Shown here in pieces: positions 6,010 to 11,493 of a DNA stretch of 11,493 nucleotides. The notes under the pieces were generated by a model that saw only the letters and a list, made by a program, of their open reading frames with translations, was not told where the DNA came from and ran no database searches. How positions within the stretch are numbered: the stretch's first letter is position 1; each line of letters opens with the position of its first letter. The translations under genes were made by a program, and so were the position numbers. Source of the DNA: Zoogloea sp. (GTDB taxonomy: Bacteria; Pseudomonadota; Gammaproteobacteria; Burkholderiales; Rhodocyclaceae); contig JAEUNV010000054.1 of assembly GCA_016790385.1 (NCBI GenBank), positions 1 through 11,493 of the forward strand. Direction: 5' to 3'.

Positions 6010-6951
6010 ATGACCGCAACCCCCATCCTGCTGCTCGCCCTTGCGCTGGTCGCGGTGCCCGCGCTCAATCTGCTGATCCGCAAAGGTCTGGCGGCCCCAC
6101 GGGTGATGGAAGCAGCCCAACCCGACGGTCTTCCCTGGCAGGCCGTCCGCATACCGGGCGCCGGGGGAAAATCCCTCTTCGGCTGGTTCATCCCCGCAGG
6201 CGCCCGGGCCCCGGCCGTGGCGGTGCTCCATGGCTGGGGCGGCAATGCCGAGATGATGCTGCCCCTGGCCCGCCCCCTGCACGAGGCGGGCTTCGCGCTG
6301 CTGCTTTTCGATGCCCGCTGCCACGGGCGCAGTGACGGCGACACCTTTGCCTCCCTGCCCCGCTTTGCCGAAGATCTGGCCAGCGCGGTGGGCTGGCTCC
6401 GCCTCCGGCCGGAAGTGGATGCCGGCCGGATCGGGGTCATCGGCCACTCGGTCGGCGCCGGAGCGGCGCTGCTGATGGCCGCCCACGACACCGCCGTGGC
6501 GGGCGTGGTGAGCCTGGCCGCCTTCGCCCATCCGGCCACCGTGATGCGGCGCTGGCTGCGGTCGATGCACCTTCCCCACTATCCCCTGGGTGCCTACATC
6601 CTGTGGTACGTGCAGCGCACCATCGGTCGGCGCTTCGACGACATCGCCCCCAGCCACACCATAGGCCTGATCCGCTGCCCGGTTCTGCTGGTACACGGCA
6701 CCGACGACCAGGTGGTGCCGGCCGATGACGCCCGGGCCATCCACGCCCGTCGGCGCGACGACCGGACGCGCCTGCTGCTTCTGCCCGGCGGTCACGACGA
6801 CAGCGGCCAACTCGAAGGCGCCATGGGCGAAATCATCGATTTTCTGAACCGAGCGCTCACGCCCGTGTCCCTTCATCCGGATGTCGTGCCCGCAAATGGG
6901 CATCCGGACACCCTCACACTCTCGACCAGGGAGTTCACGCCCAATGAATAA
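6010..6951 (+). CDS. Membrane-anchored alpha/beta-hydrolase (dienelactone hydrolase/esterase type)
   Basis: From the ATG at 6010 this encodes 313 residues. A hydrophobic N-terminal helix (about 4-23) acts as a signal anchor. The catalytic core is clear: oxyanion-hole motif HGWGG (74-78), nucleophile elbow GHSVG with Ser147, acid in HGTDDQVVP (Asp232 or Asp233) and His262 in PGGHDDSG. An earlier in-frame ATG at 5902 would overlap the divergent MarR region and put 36 polar residues before the membrane helix, so it is less likely. Substrate is unknown; the family includes esterases and acyl-peptidase-like enzymes. The last 30 residues extend beyond the usual fold. The stop is followed directly by the ribosome binding site of the methyltransferase gene, so the two are probably an operon. 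Confidence 0.87.
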   Translation: MTATPILLLALALVAVPALNLLIRKGLAAPRVMEAAQPDGLPWQAVRIPGAGGKSLFGWFIPAGARAPAVAVLHGWGGNAEMMLPLARPLHEAGFALLLFDARCHGRSDGDTFASLPRFAEDLASAVGWLRLRPEVDAGRIGVIGHSVGAGAALLMAAHDTAVAGVVSLAAFAHPATVMRRWLRSMHLPHYPLGAYILWYVQRTIGRRFDDIAPSHTIGLIRCPVLLVHGTDDQVVPADDARAIHARRRDDRTRLLLLPGGHDDSGQLEGAMGEIIDFLNRALTPVSLHPDVVPANGHPDTLTLSTREFTPNE

Positions 6952-6952
6952 T

Positions 6953-6957
6953 GAGGA
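6953..6957 (+). promoter_or_regulatory. Ribosome binding site deciding the methyltransferase start
   Basis: GAGGA begins two bases after the hydrolase stop TAA (6949-6951) and lies 7 bases before the ATG at 6965. This favours 6965 over the in-frame ATG at 6944, whose AGGGAG is 10 bases away. Confidence 0.55.
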
Positions 6958-6964
6958 TCAGCCC

Positions 6965-7594
6965 ATGAATCAGGAGACCCTGTGGAGCACCCGTTACCGG
7001 GATGCCGGCAATGACTATCTGTTTGGCACCGAGCCGAACCGCTTTCTCGCCCACCGGGCCGAGTTGCTGGAAGAAGGCCGCACAGCCCTGTCGGTGGCGG
7101 ATGGGGAGGGCCGCAATTCGGTGTGGCTGGCTGAACAGGGGCTGGATGTGACCGCCATCGAGATCTCCGCCGTCGCAGTCGAAAAAGCCCGGCGACTGGC
7201 CGCCGGGCGCAAGATGGACGTGCGCTTCGTGCAGGCCGACATGCTTGCCCCCGGTTGGCCCCCGGCCGAACTGCACGATGCCTTCGACTGGGTGGTGGGC
7301 ATCTTCATCCAGTTCGTCGGGCCCGAATGGCGGGAACGCCAGTTCGAGGTCATGAAGCAGCTCACCCGCCCGGGCGGACGCATCCTGCTTCAGGGCTACA
7401 CGCCGAAGCAGCTCGAATACCGCACCGGCGGCCCTTCCGCCGTGGAAAACCTGTACACGCCGGAGATTCTCAAGGAAGCCTTCGCCGACTGGATCATCGA
7501 GGAGCTGGTCGAGTATGAAGAGGACATCGCCGAAGGCAGCGGCCACCGGGGCCGCTCGGCGCTGATCGGGCTGGTGGCACGCAAACCGGTCTGA
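6965..7594 (+). CDS. Class I SAM-dependent methyltransferase (TehB-like)
   Basis: This encodes 209 residues. It opens with LWSTRYRDAGNDYLFGTEPNRFL, the typical start of TehB/thiopurine-methyltransferase-like small-molecule methyltransferases. Motif I is ALSVADGEGRNSVWLA (41-56), followed by the acidic residue Glu66 (VTAIEIS) that binds the SAM ribose and by QADM (90-93). The DAFDWVVGIFIQF strand (105-117) and RPGGRILLQGY (135-145) match later Rossmann motifs. The methyl acceptor is unknown. An upstream ATG (6944) would add seven residues; the closer ribosome binding site favours 6965. It is tightly coupled to the hydrolase gene before it and converges on allA. Confidence 0.9.
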   Translation: MNQETLWSTRYRDAGNDYLFGTEPNRFLAHRAELLEEGRTALSVADGEGRNSVWLAEQGLDVTAIEISAVAVEKARRLAAGRKMDVRFVQADMLAPGWPPAELHDAFDWVVGIFIQFVGPEWRERQFEVMKQLTRPGGRILLQGYTPKQLEYRTGGPSAVENLYTPEILKEAFADWIIEELVEYEEDIAEGSGHRGRSALIGLVARKPV

Positions 7595-7667
7595 CACGGG
7601 GCGGCGGGCGAAGGCGCGGGGTGGAAACCGCCAGGGGCACGCTCCCAGTTCGAAGGGTTTCCCGCCC

Positions 7668-8165
7668 TCAGAGCCCGATGAGCCCCGGCGGGTCCACGCG
7701 CACCTCGTCGCAGTTGGGCGCGGTGCCGCTGCGATCCACCACCACAAAGTCGCACACCGCGTCCAGCGCCAGCAAGGGGTGGTGCCACACACCGGGAGCA
7801 TAGTTGACTCCCTGGTCACCCCGGGCCATGAAGACCCGCAGCGCATCCACGCCCGGCGGGTCGCCAGCGGGGGCAACCACCACCAGGTAGGGCTTGCCGG
7901 ACAGGGGCACGAAGGCCTGACTGCCCAGGGGATGGCGCTCCATCATCTCCACGGCAAAGGGCAGCGTGCGGGGCTGGCCGCGGAAGATGGACAGGATGAC
8001 CTTGCCGTCCGGGCCGGGCTCGATCTCGGCCAGATCGTGGTAACGCTCGGTGTTGCCGCCGTTGATGGTGAAGTGGCGCACCGCGTCGCTGGCTTCGATG
8101 ACGTCGCCGTAGGGGGCGAAGGCCTCCCGGGTCAGAGGCACCGGGCGCAGGGTGATGGTGTCCAT
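7668..8165 (-). CDS. allA: Ureidoglycolate lyase AllA
   Basis: This 165-residue cupin-fold protein has the family signatures [14 protein letters not shown] (32-45), HPLGSQAF (78-85) and [11 protein letters not shown] (121-131). AllA splits (S)-ureidoglycolate to glyoxylate and urea, the last step of the allantoicase route of purine-ureide breakdown, in the cytoplasm. The chosen ATG at 8165 shares one base with the alc stop (TGATG), which indicates coupled translation; a frame start 10 residues earlier lies inside alc and is unlikely. It is the third gene of the puuE-alc-allA unit, and its stop faces the convergent methyltransferase gene 73 bases away. Confidence 0.95.
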   Translation of the reverse strand: MDTITLRPVPLTREAFAPYGDVIEASDAVRHFTINGGNTERYHDLAEIEPGPDGKVILSIFRGQPRTLPFAVEMMERHPLGSQAFVPLSGKPYLVVVAPAGDPPGVDALRVFMARGDQGVNYAPGVWHHPLLALDAVCDFVVVDRSGTAPNCDEVRVDPPGLIGL

Positions 8166-9217
8166 CACGCCCCCTGCCCGGTGACCTTGCCCCACAGGCG
8201 CAGGCGCGACACGCCACCATCGGGAAAGATGTTGAAGCGCACATGGGTGATGGGGCCGAGCCGGGCGATCTCGTCACTGAAGCTATGCACCGCATCCATC
8301 TCCAGCTTCTGTTCGGGCAGCAGGGTCTGCCAGAACATGGACTGGGTGGTGATGGAGCGGTCGGTGCCTCCGCTCACATAGGCGGCCTGGATGGAGCAGC
8401 GGTCGGGGTAGTTACCCTTGAAGAAGGCCGTATCCACCTCGATCCGTTCCACCGTGCCGGGGGCGCCCAGCTCGAGTACACACCAGTCGTTGCCGGGCTC
8501 ACGGCGGCGGCGGGTCTCCCAGCCGTCACCCATGTTCTGGCCGCGGCCGGGGAGCATCAGCGCCGCCACGCTGGAACCAAAGCTGGCGTCGTTCCACGAC
8601 ACGGCGCGGCCGCCGTTCTCCATGGCCACCAGGTCGATCACCGCATCGGGGCCGAGGGTTTCGAGGGAGCCCACCGGGCGGCCATAGACGCGCAGCCGGG
8701 CGATGCCGCCGTCGGGGTAGATGTTGACCCGCAGGTGGGTCCAGGCCTCGCTGCTGGCGCATTCGATGAGGTGGTGGCTGCTTGGGCCGAGGGGCGTGGC
8801 GGGCAGGATCTCGGTCCAGCTGGCGACCTTGAGCACGTCCACGTCGTCGCTGGCCGACACGGTGGCCTCGATGGACACGGCTGGCGGGTAGTTGCCGGTG
8901 AAGTGGCTGGTATCCACATCAAAACCGCGGATCACACCCTTCACGCCCAGCTTGACCAAGGCCCAGTCGTGGCCGGCCACGCGCTTGCGGCGGGACTCCC
9001 AGCCATCCATCCACTTGCCGTTGGTGTCGAACTTGCCGGGCACGAACTGGGCCGGCTCGGGGTTGAGCATGCGCCCGACCTCGGCAAAAAAATCGTCGGA
9101 GGCAAACAGGGCCTTGGCGCCGAGGCGCGGATTGGCGAGGTCCACCGAACGCTGGGCCCACTCGGGCAGGTCGGCGGGGGGCGCGAAGACGGGGGCGCCG
9201 GGAGTATGGCTGGCCAT
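8165..9217 (-). CDS. alc: Allantoicase
   Basis: This 350-residue protein consists of two repeated allantoicase domains. The first has DGWESRRKR (71-79), [22 protein letters not shown] (100-111) and [19 protein letters not shown] (161-179). The second repeats it with DGWETRRRR (231-239), [22 protein letters not shown] (260-271) and [19 protein letters not shown] (325-343). The enzyme hydrolyses allantoate to ureidoglycolate and urea. The start at 9217 is well supported by AAGGAGAT 5 bases upstream; the earlier in-frame ATG (9310) lies within puuE. It sits 23 bases after puuE and overlaps allA by one base, so the operon supplies consecutive reactions. Confidence 0.96.
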   Translation of the reverse strand: MASHTPGAPVFAPPADLPEWAQRSVDLANPRLGAKALFASDDFFAEVGRMLNPEPAQFVPGKFDTNGKWMDGWESRRKRVAGHDWALVKLGVKGVIRGFDVDTSHFTGNYPPAVSIEATVSASDDVDVLKVASWTEILPATPLGPSSHHLIECASSEAWTHLRVNIYPDGGIARLRVYGRPVGSLETLGPDAVIDLVAMENGGRAVSWNDASFGSSVAALMLPGRGQNMGDGWETRRRREPGNDWCVLELGAPGTVERIEVDTAFFKGNYPDRCSIQAAYVSGGTDRSITTQSMFWQTLLPEQKLEMDAVHSFSDEIARLGPITHVRFNIFPDGGVSRLRLWGKVTGQGA

Positions 9218-9240
9218 GGGAAATCTCCTTGGGTTCTCTA

Positions 9241-10176
9241 TCAGGCCGGGGTGGGGCCGGGGTGTCTGGCGATCCAGTGACGGGCAATGTCCACCCGGCG
9301 GCACACCCAAACCCGGTCGTGCTGTTCGAGGTGGTCGAGGAAACGTTGCAAGGCCCGAAAGCGGCCGGGGCGGCCGAGCAGGCGACAGTGCATGCCCACG
9401 CTGAGCATGGCCGGGCGTTCGTCACCCTCGGCGTACATCACGTCAAAGGCATCGCGCAGGTATTCGAAAAACTCGTCGCCATGGGAAAAGCCCTGGGGCA
9501 GGGCAAAACGCATGTCATTGGTATCGAGGGTGTAGGGCACCACCAGGTGGGGCACGCGGCTGCCGTCGCTCTTCTGCACCTCGGTCCAGAAGGGCAGGTC
9601 GTCGCCATAGTAGTCCGAGTCATACAGAAAGCCGCCATAGTCAGCCACCAGGCGCCGGGTGTTGGGGGAGTCGCGCCCCGTGTACCAGCCCAGGGCGCGC
9701 TCCCCGGTGAGCTGCTCGATGATGGCCATGGCGATGCGCATGTGCTCGCGCTCGGTGGCTTCGTCCACCCCCTGGTAGTGGATCCAGCGCCAGCCGTGGC
9801 AGGCAATCTCGTGGCCAAGCTCGCGAAAGGCCGCGGTGAGTTCGGGGTGACGTTGCAGAGCCATGGACACGCCGAAGACGGTCAGGGGCAGGCCACGCCG
9901 TTCGAACTCCCGCAGGATGCGCCATACGCCAACCCGGGAGCCGTACTCGTAGATGCCCTCCATGGAGAGGTGGCGGTCGGGATAGCTGGCCGGGTTGAAA
10001 AGCTCGGAGAGAAACTGCTCGCTGCCGGTGTCACCATGGAGCACACAGTTTTCGCCGCCCTCCTCGTAGTTGAGGACGAACTGCACGGCCACCCGCGCGC
10101 CCCCCGGCCAGTCGGCAAAAGGCGGGTTGCGGCCGTAGCCGACGAGATCGCGGGGGTAGGCAGGTGGTGCAGACAT
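9241..10176 (-). CDS. puuE: Allantoinase PuuE (polysaccharide-deacetylase fold, urate pathway)
   Basis: This 311-residue protein is of the length and pattern of Puu[14 protein letters not shown] (7-19), [19 protein letters not shown] (31-49), [16 protein letters not shown] (77-92), [15 protein letters not shown] (121-135) and [14 protein letters not shown] (163-176). The NodB-like fold is shared with chitin deacetylases, while PuuE opens the allantoin ring to allantoate and is unrelated to the dihydroorotase-type AllB allantoinase. The start at 10176 is preferred; GGAG lies about 10 bases upstream. The longer frame (10260) begins in the divergent promoter region. It heads the puuE-alc-allA operon. 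Confidence 0.95.
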   Translation of the reverse strand: MSAPPAYPRDLVGYGRNPPFADWPGGARVAVQFVLNYEEGGENCVLHGDTGSEQFLSELFNPASYPDRHLSMEGIYEYGSRVGVWRILREFERRGLPLTVFGVSMALQRHPELTAAFRELGHEIACHGWRWIHYQGVDEATEREHMRIAMAIIEQLTGERALGWYTGRDSPNTRRLVADYGGFLYDSDYYGDDLPFWTEVQKSDGSRVPHLVVPYTLDTNDMRFALPQGFSHGDEFFEYLRDAFDVMYAEGDERPAMLSVGMHCRLLGRPGRFRALQRFLDHLEQHDRVWVCRRVDIARHWIARHPGPTPA

Positions 10177-10274
10177 GATGACGCGGCTCCTCGATGTTTC
10201 CGGCAAACCGAACGCCGGTGCGGCTGACGCTGTCACAGGGAAAGACGTCGGCGCGCCCACGCGGGGTGTGCATG

Positions 10275-10320
10275 ATCGTCACGGGCGACGATGGAGCGAG
10301 TTTAGAGCGCTTGGCGCCAA
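10275..10320. promoter_or_regulatory. Two perfect palindromes in the puuE/reductase divergent region
   Basis: ATCGTC-N6-GACGAT (10275-10292) and TTGGCGCCAA (10311-10320) are perfect inverted repeats in the 242-base gap between the divergent puuE and FMN-reductase genes. Either could be an operator for a ureide-responsive or other regulator. No regulator gene lies next to the operon, and I cannot assign a protein to these sites. A TATAAG (10339-10344) and two direct CGATAT repeats (10345-10350, 10359-10364) further right may belong to the reductase promoter. Confidence 0.35.
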
Positions 10321-10418
10321 ACGGCATCCGCGGTGGTCTATAAGCGATATCCGGGTTTCGATATTGCGCCGCCCGTTACCGCCCACCCCCGAACCCCATC
10401 ACAAAGAAGGAAGACACC

Positions 10419-10964
10419 ATGTCCATCAAGCTTCTCGGCATTGCCGGCAGCCTGCGCGAAAAATCCACCAACAAGGGGCTGCTGCGCGCCGCCCGGGCCA
10501 GTTTGCCGGAAGGCGTAAGCATGGAGATCGCCGACCTGGGCGACATCCCCTTCTACAACGCCGACATCGCCGACAAGCCCACCTCGGTGAGCCGCGTGCT
10601 GGCCCAGCTCGCCGCCGCCGATGCCCTGGTGCTGGCATGCACTGAGTACAACTATTCCATGGCGCCAGCCCTCAAGAACATCCTCGATTGGGCCTCCCGG
10701 GAACCCGACAATGCCCTGCTCGCCGGCAAGGCCGTGGCCATCATGGGCGCCGGCGGCGGCATGGGGACTTCCCGCGCCCAGTACCACCTGCGCCAGGTCT
10801 GCGTATTTCTCGACTTGCAGCCCCTCAACAAGCCGGAGGTGTTCGCCAATGCCTTCGCCGGCGCCTTCGATGCCGATGGCAATCTGACCGACGAACGCCT
10901 GGGCAAGCTGGTTAAGGACCAGATGCAGGCCCTGGCCGACAAGGTGGCGCGCCTGCGCCGCTAG
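10419..10964 (+). CDS. NADPH-dependent FMN reductase family flavoprotein (ChrR/YieF-like)
   Basis: This 181-residue flavodoxin-like protein has the FMN phosphate-binding motif GIAGSLREKSTNKGLLR (7-23), the TEYNYSMAPALKNILDW segment (75-91) that contacts the flavin and builds the dimer, and GAGGGMGTSRA (110-120). These match the NADPH-dependent FMN reductase / chromate and quinone reductase family (PF03358). It probably reduces quinones or other electrophiles with NAD(P)H; a specific role is not readable. AGAAGGAAG just before the ATG is a good ribosome binding site. It is divergent from puuE, so a shared regulator is possible, but no family member I know has a defined role in allantoin use. 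Its TAG stop overlaps the TAG of the next, convergent gene. Confidence 0.92.
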   Translation: MSIKLLGIAGSLREKSTNKGLLRAARASLPEGVSMEIADLGDIPFYNADIADKPTSVSRVLAQLAAADALVLACTEYNYSMAPALKNILDWASREPDNALLAGKAVAIMGAGGGMGTSRAQYHLRQVCVFLDLQPLNKPEVFANAFAGAFDADGNLTDERLGKLVKDQMQALADKVARLRR

Positions 10965-11395
10965 GCACCCAGGCTCACAAAGCTCGCCCGCATGGCCGTC
11001 ACCAGACGTCCGTCGCCCGACCGGATACGGCCAGCGGCGTGGCAGAGCCGCTCACCGGCGCGAACCCAGTCGATCTCGCTCTCCAGCCAGTCTCCGGCGG
11101 CCACTGCCCCGAGATAGTCCACCTGCAGGCTGGCAGTAACAAAGCGCGTCTCGGGCGCCAGACGGCGGGCCAGGTTGTAGCCCAGCCAGACGTCCGCCAG
11201 GGTGGCGATGAAACCGCCATGCACCCGCCCGCTGCCGTTGCAGTGGGCGGGCCCCAGCTCCACACGAAAGCGCAGGTGGGGACCGTCCTCCCGGTGGAAG
11301 AGCCGGGCGTTGGCGGGCAGAAAGCCGCCCGCGGCGGGCCACGGGCGATAGCCTTGTTCCAGCCAGATCGCCTCCCGCGGGCTGGAGGCGTTCAT
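10961..11395 (-). CDS. PaaI-type hotdog-fold thioesterase
   Basis: This 144-residue protein has the hotdog thioesterase core HCNGSGRVHGGFIATLADVWLGYNLA (51-76), with Asn53, the HGG turn (59-61) and Asp68 in the positions used by PaaI-family acyl-CoA thioesterases. It is followed by LQVDYLGAVAAGDWLE strands. It should hydrolyse a CoA thioester in the cytoplasm; the acyl group is unknown. The start at 11395 overlaps the stop of the upstream partial gene (ATGA) and AAGGGG lies about 9 bases before it. Its partner, a 2-hydroxychromene-2-carboxylate isomerase-like protein, hints at aromatic or fatty-acid related metabolism, but this is inference. The stop shares a CTAG with the reductase gene. Confidence 0.9.
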   Translation of the reverse strand: MNASSPREAIWLEQGYRPWPAAGGFLPANARLFHREDGPHLRFRVELGPAHCNGSGRVHGGFIATLADVWLGYNLARRLAPETRFVTASLQVDYLGAVAAGDWLESEIDWVRAGERLCHAAGRIRSGDGRLVTAMRASFVSLGA

Positions 11396-11493
11396 GGCTG
11401 CGCCCCTTGCGATGCGGCCAGGGCCAGGGCGTCATCAAGACGGTCGTTGCCCCAGAACATCTCGTCGCCGACAAAGAAGGTGGGCGCCCCGAA
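11392..11493 (-). CDS. 2-hydroxychromene-2-carboxylate isomerase-like protein, C-terminal fragment (partial)
   Basis: This short frame is open to the right edge and ends with a TGA overlapping the thioesterase start. Read on the minus strand it gives FGAPTFFVGDEMFWGNDRLD and then DALALAASQGAAQP. The GAPTFFVGDEMFWGNDRL block is the conserved C-terminal part of HCCA isomerases, which are DsbA/GST-kappa-fold, glutathione-dependent proteins of naphthalene-type degradation. Many genomes carry such genes without a known aromatic pathway, so the substrate stays open. Everything N-terminal lies outside the window. Confidence 0.8.
   Translation of the reverse strand, partial: FGAPTFFVGDEMFWGNDRLDDALALAASQGAQP

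Noticed and set aside
5914..6903. 329-residue minus-strand open frame opposite the alpha/beta hydrolase
   Set aside because: The plus strand has a complete catalytic triad and a membrane anchor; the minus translation has no recognisable feature.
7595..7667. Short GGTGG-AAA-CCGCC hairpin between the methyltransferase and allA stops
   Set aside because: Includes a wobble pair and a three-base loop in very GC-rich sequence; expected by chance and without a T tract.
8165..9217. DNA repeat within the allantoicase gene
   Set aside because: The two halves are similar at protein level because the family is built of two homologous domains; this is an old duplication, not a recent DNA repeat.
8243..10227. 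Two long plus-strand frames (345 and 332 residues) opposite alc and puuE
   Set aside because: Antisense shadows of strongly conserved enzymes; compositionally biased Gly/His/Ala-rich products.

Overview
The window looks like a chromosomal segment of a high-GC, nitrate-respiring betaproteobacterium. The nap genes, the MarR and AhpD-like proteins and the codon use fit the Rhodocyclales (Azoarcus, Thauera, Zoogloea type). This placement is an inference from protein style only. Genes are densely packed, often with start and stop codons overlapping. I saw no rRNA, tRNA, CRISPR array, insertion sequence or phage gene.

Left edge (1-870): the start of a periplasmic nitrate reductase operon on the minus strand, napF-napD-napA, leaving the window 13 codons into napA. 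The three genes are joined by two ATGA overlaps. Upstream of napF is a well-spaced candidate FNR-type anaerobic promoter. Divergent from it is an AraC-family regulator (1011-2018) with a 9-bp inverted repeat running into its start codon and a further inverted copy of the element just past its stop. Next is a stretch of about 400 bases holding one small doubtful ORF (2135-2374).

Middle (2417-5889): two divergent lipoprotein genes, one an alpha/beta hydrolase (minus) and one of unknown family (plus). They are followed by a small cytoplasmic protein of unknown function with a good ribosome binding site. A perfect 9-bp hairpin separates that gene from a convergent AhpD-like peroxidase-related gene. 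Upstream of the latter on the same strand lies a MarR-family regulator with a consensus TATAAT box beside its start.

Right part (6010-11493): a membrane-anchored alpha/beta hydrolase is coupled to a small SAM-dependent methyltransferase. Opposite lies a compact allantoin-degradation operon, puuE-alc-allA (minus). Its products convert allantoin to allantoate, then to ureidoglycolate plus urea, then to glyoxylate plus urea, so ureide nitrogen is released as urea. Divergent from puuE is an NADPH-dependent FMN reductase-like flavoprotein; the shared intergenic region carries two perfect palindromes. The reductase ends in a CTAG shared with the stop codon of a convergent PaaI-type hotdog thioesterase. 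That gene is coupled to an upstream gene cut by the window edge, recognisable as the C-terminus of a 2-hydroxychromene-2-carboxylate isomerase (DsbA/GST-kappa type).

Most genes are recognisable accessory metabolism. I found no clear evidence of a wholly new system. The less ordinary items are regulatory (the napF promoter, the AraC inverted repeats, the MarR start region) and three small or unknown-family genes.
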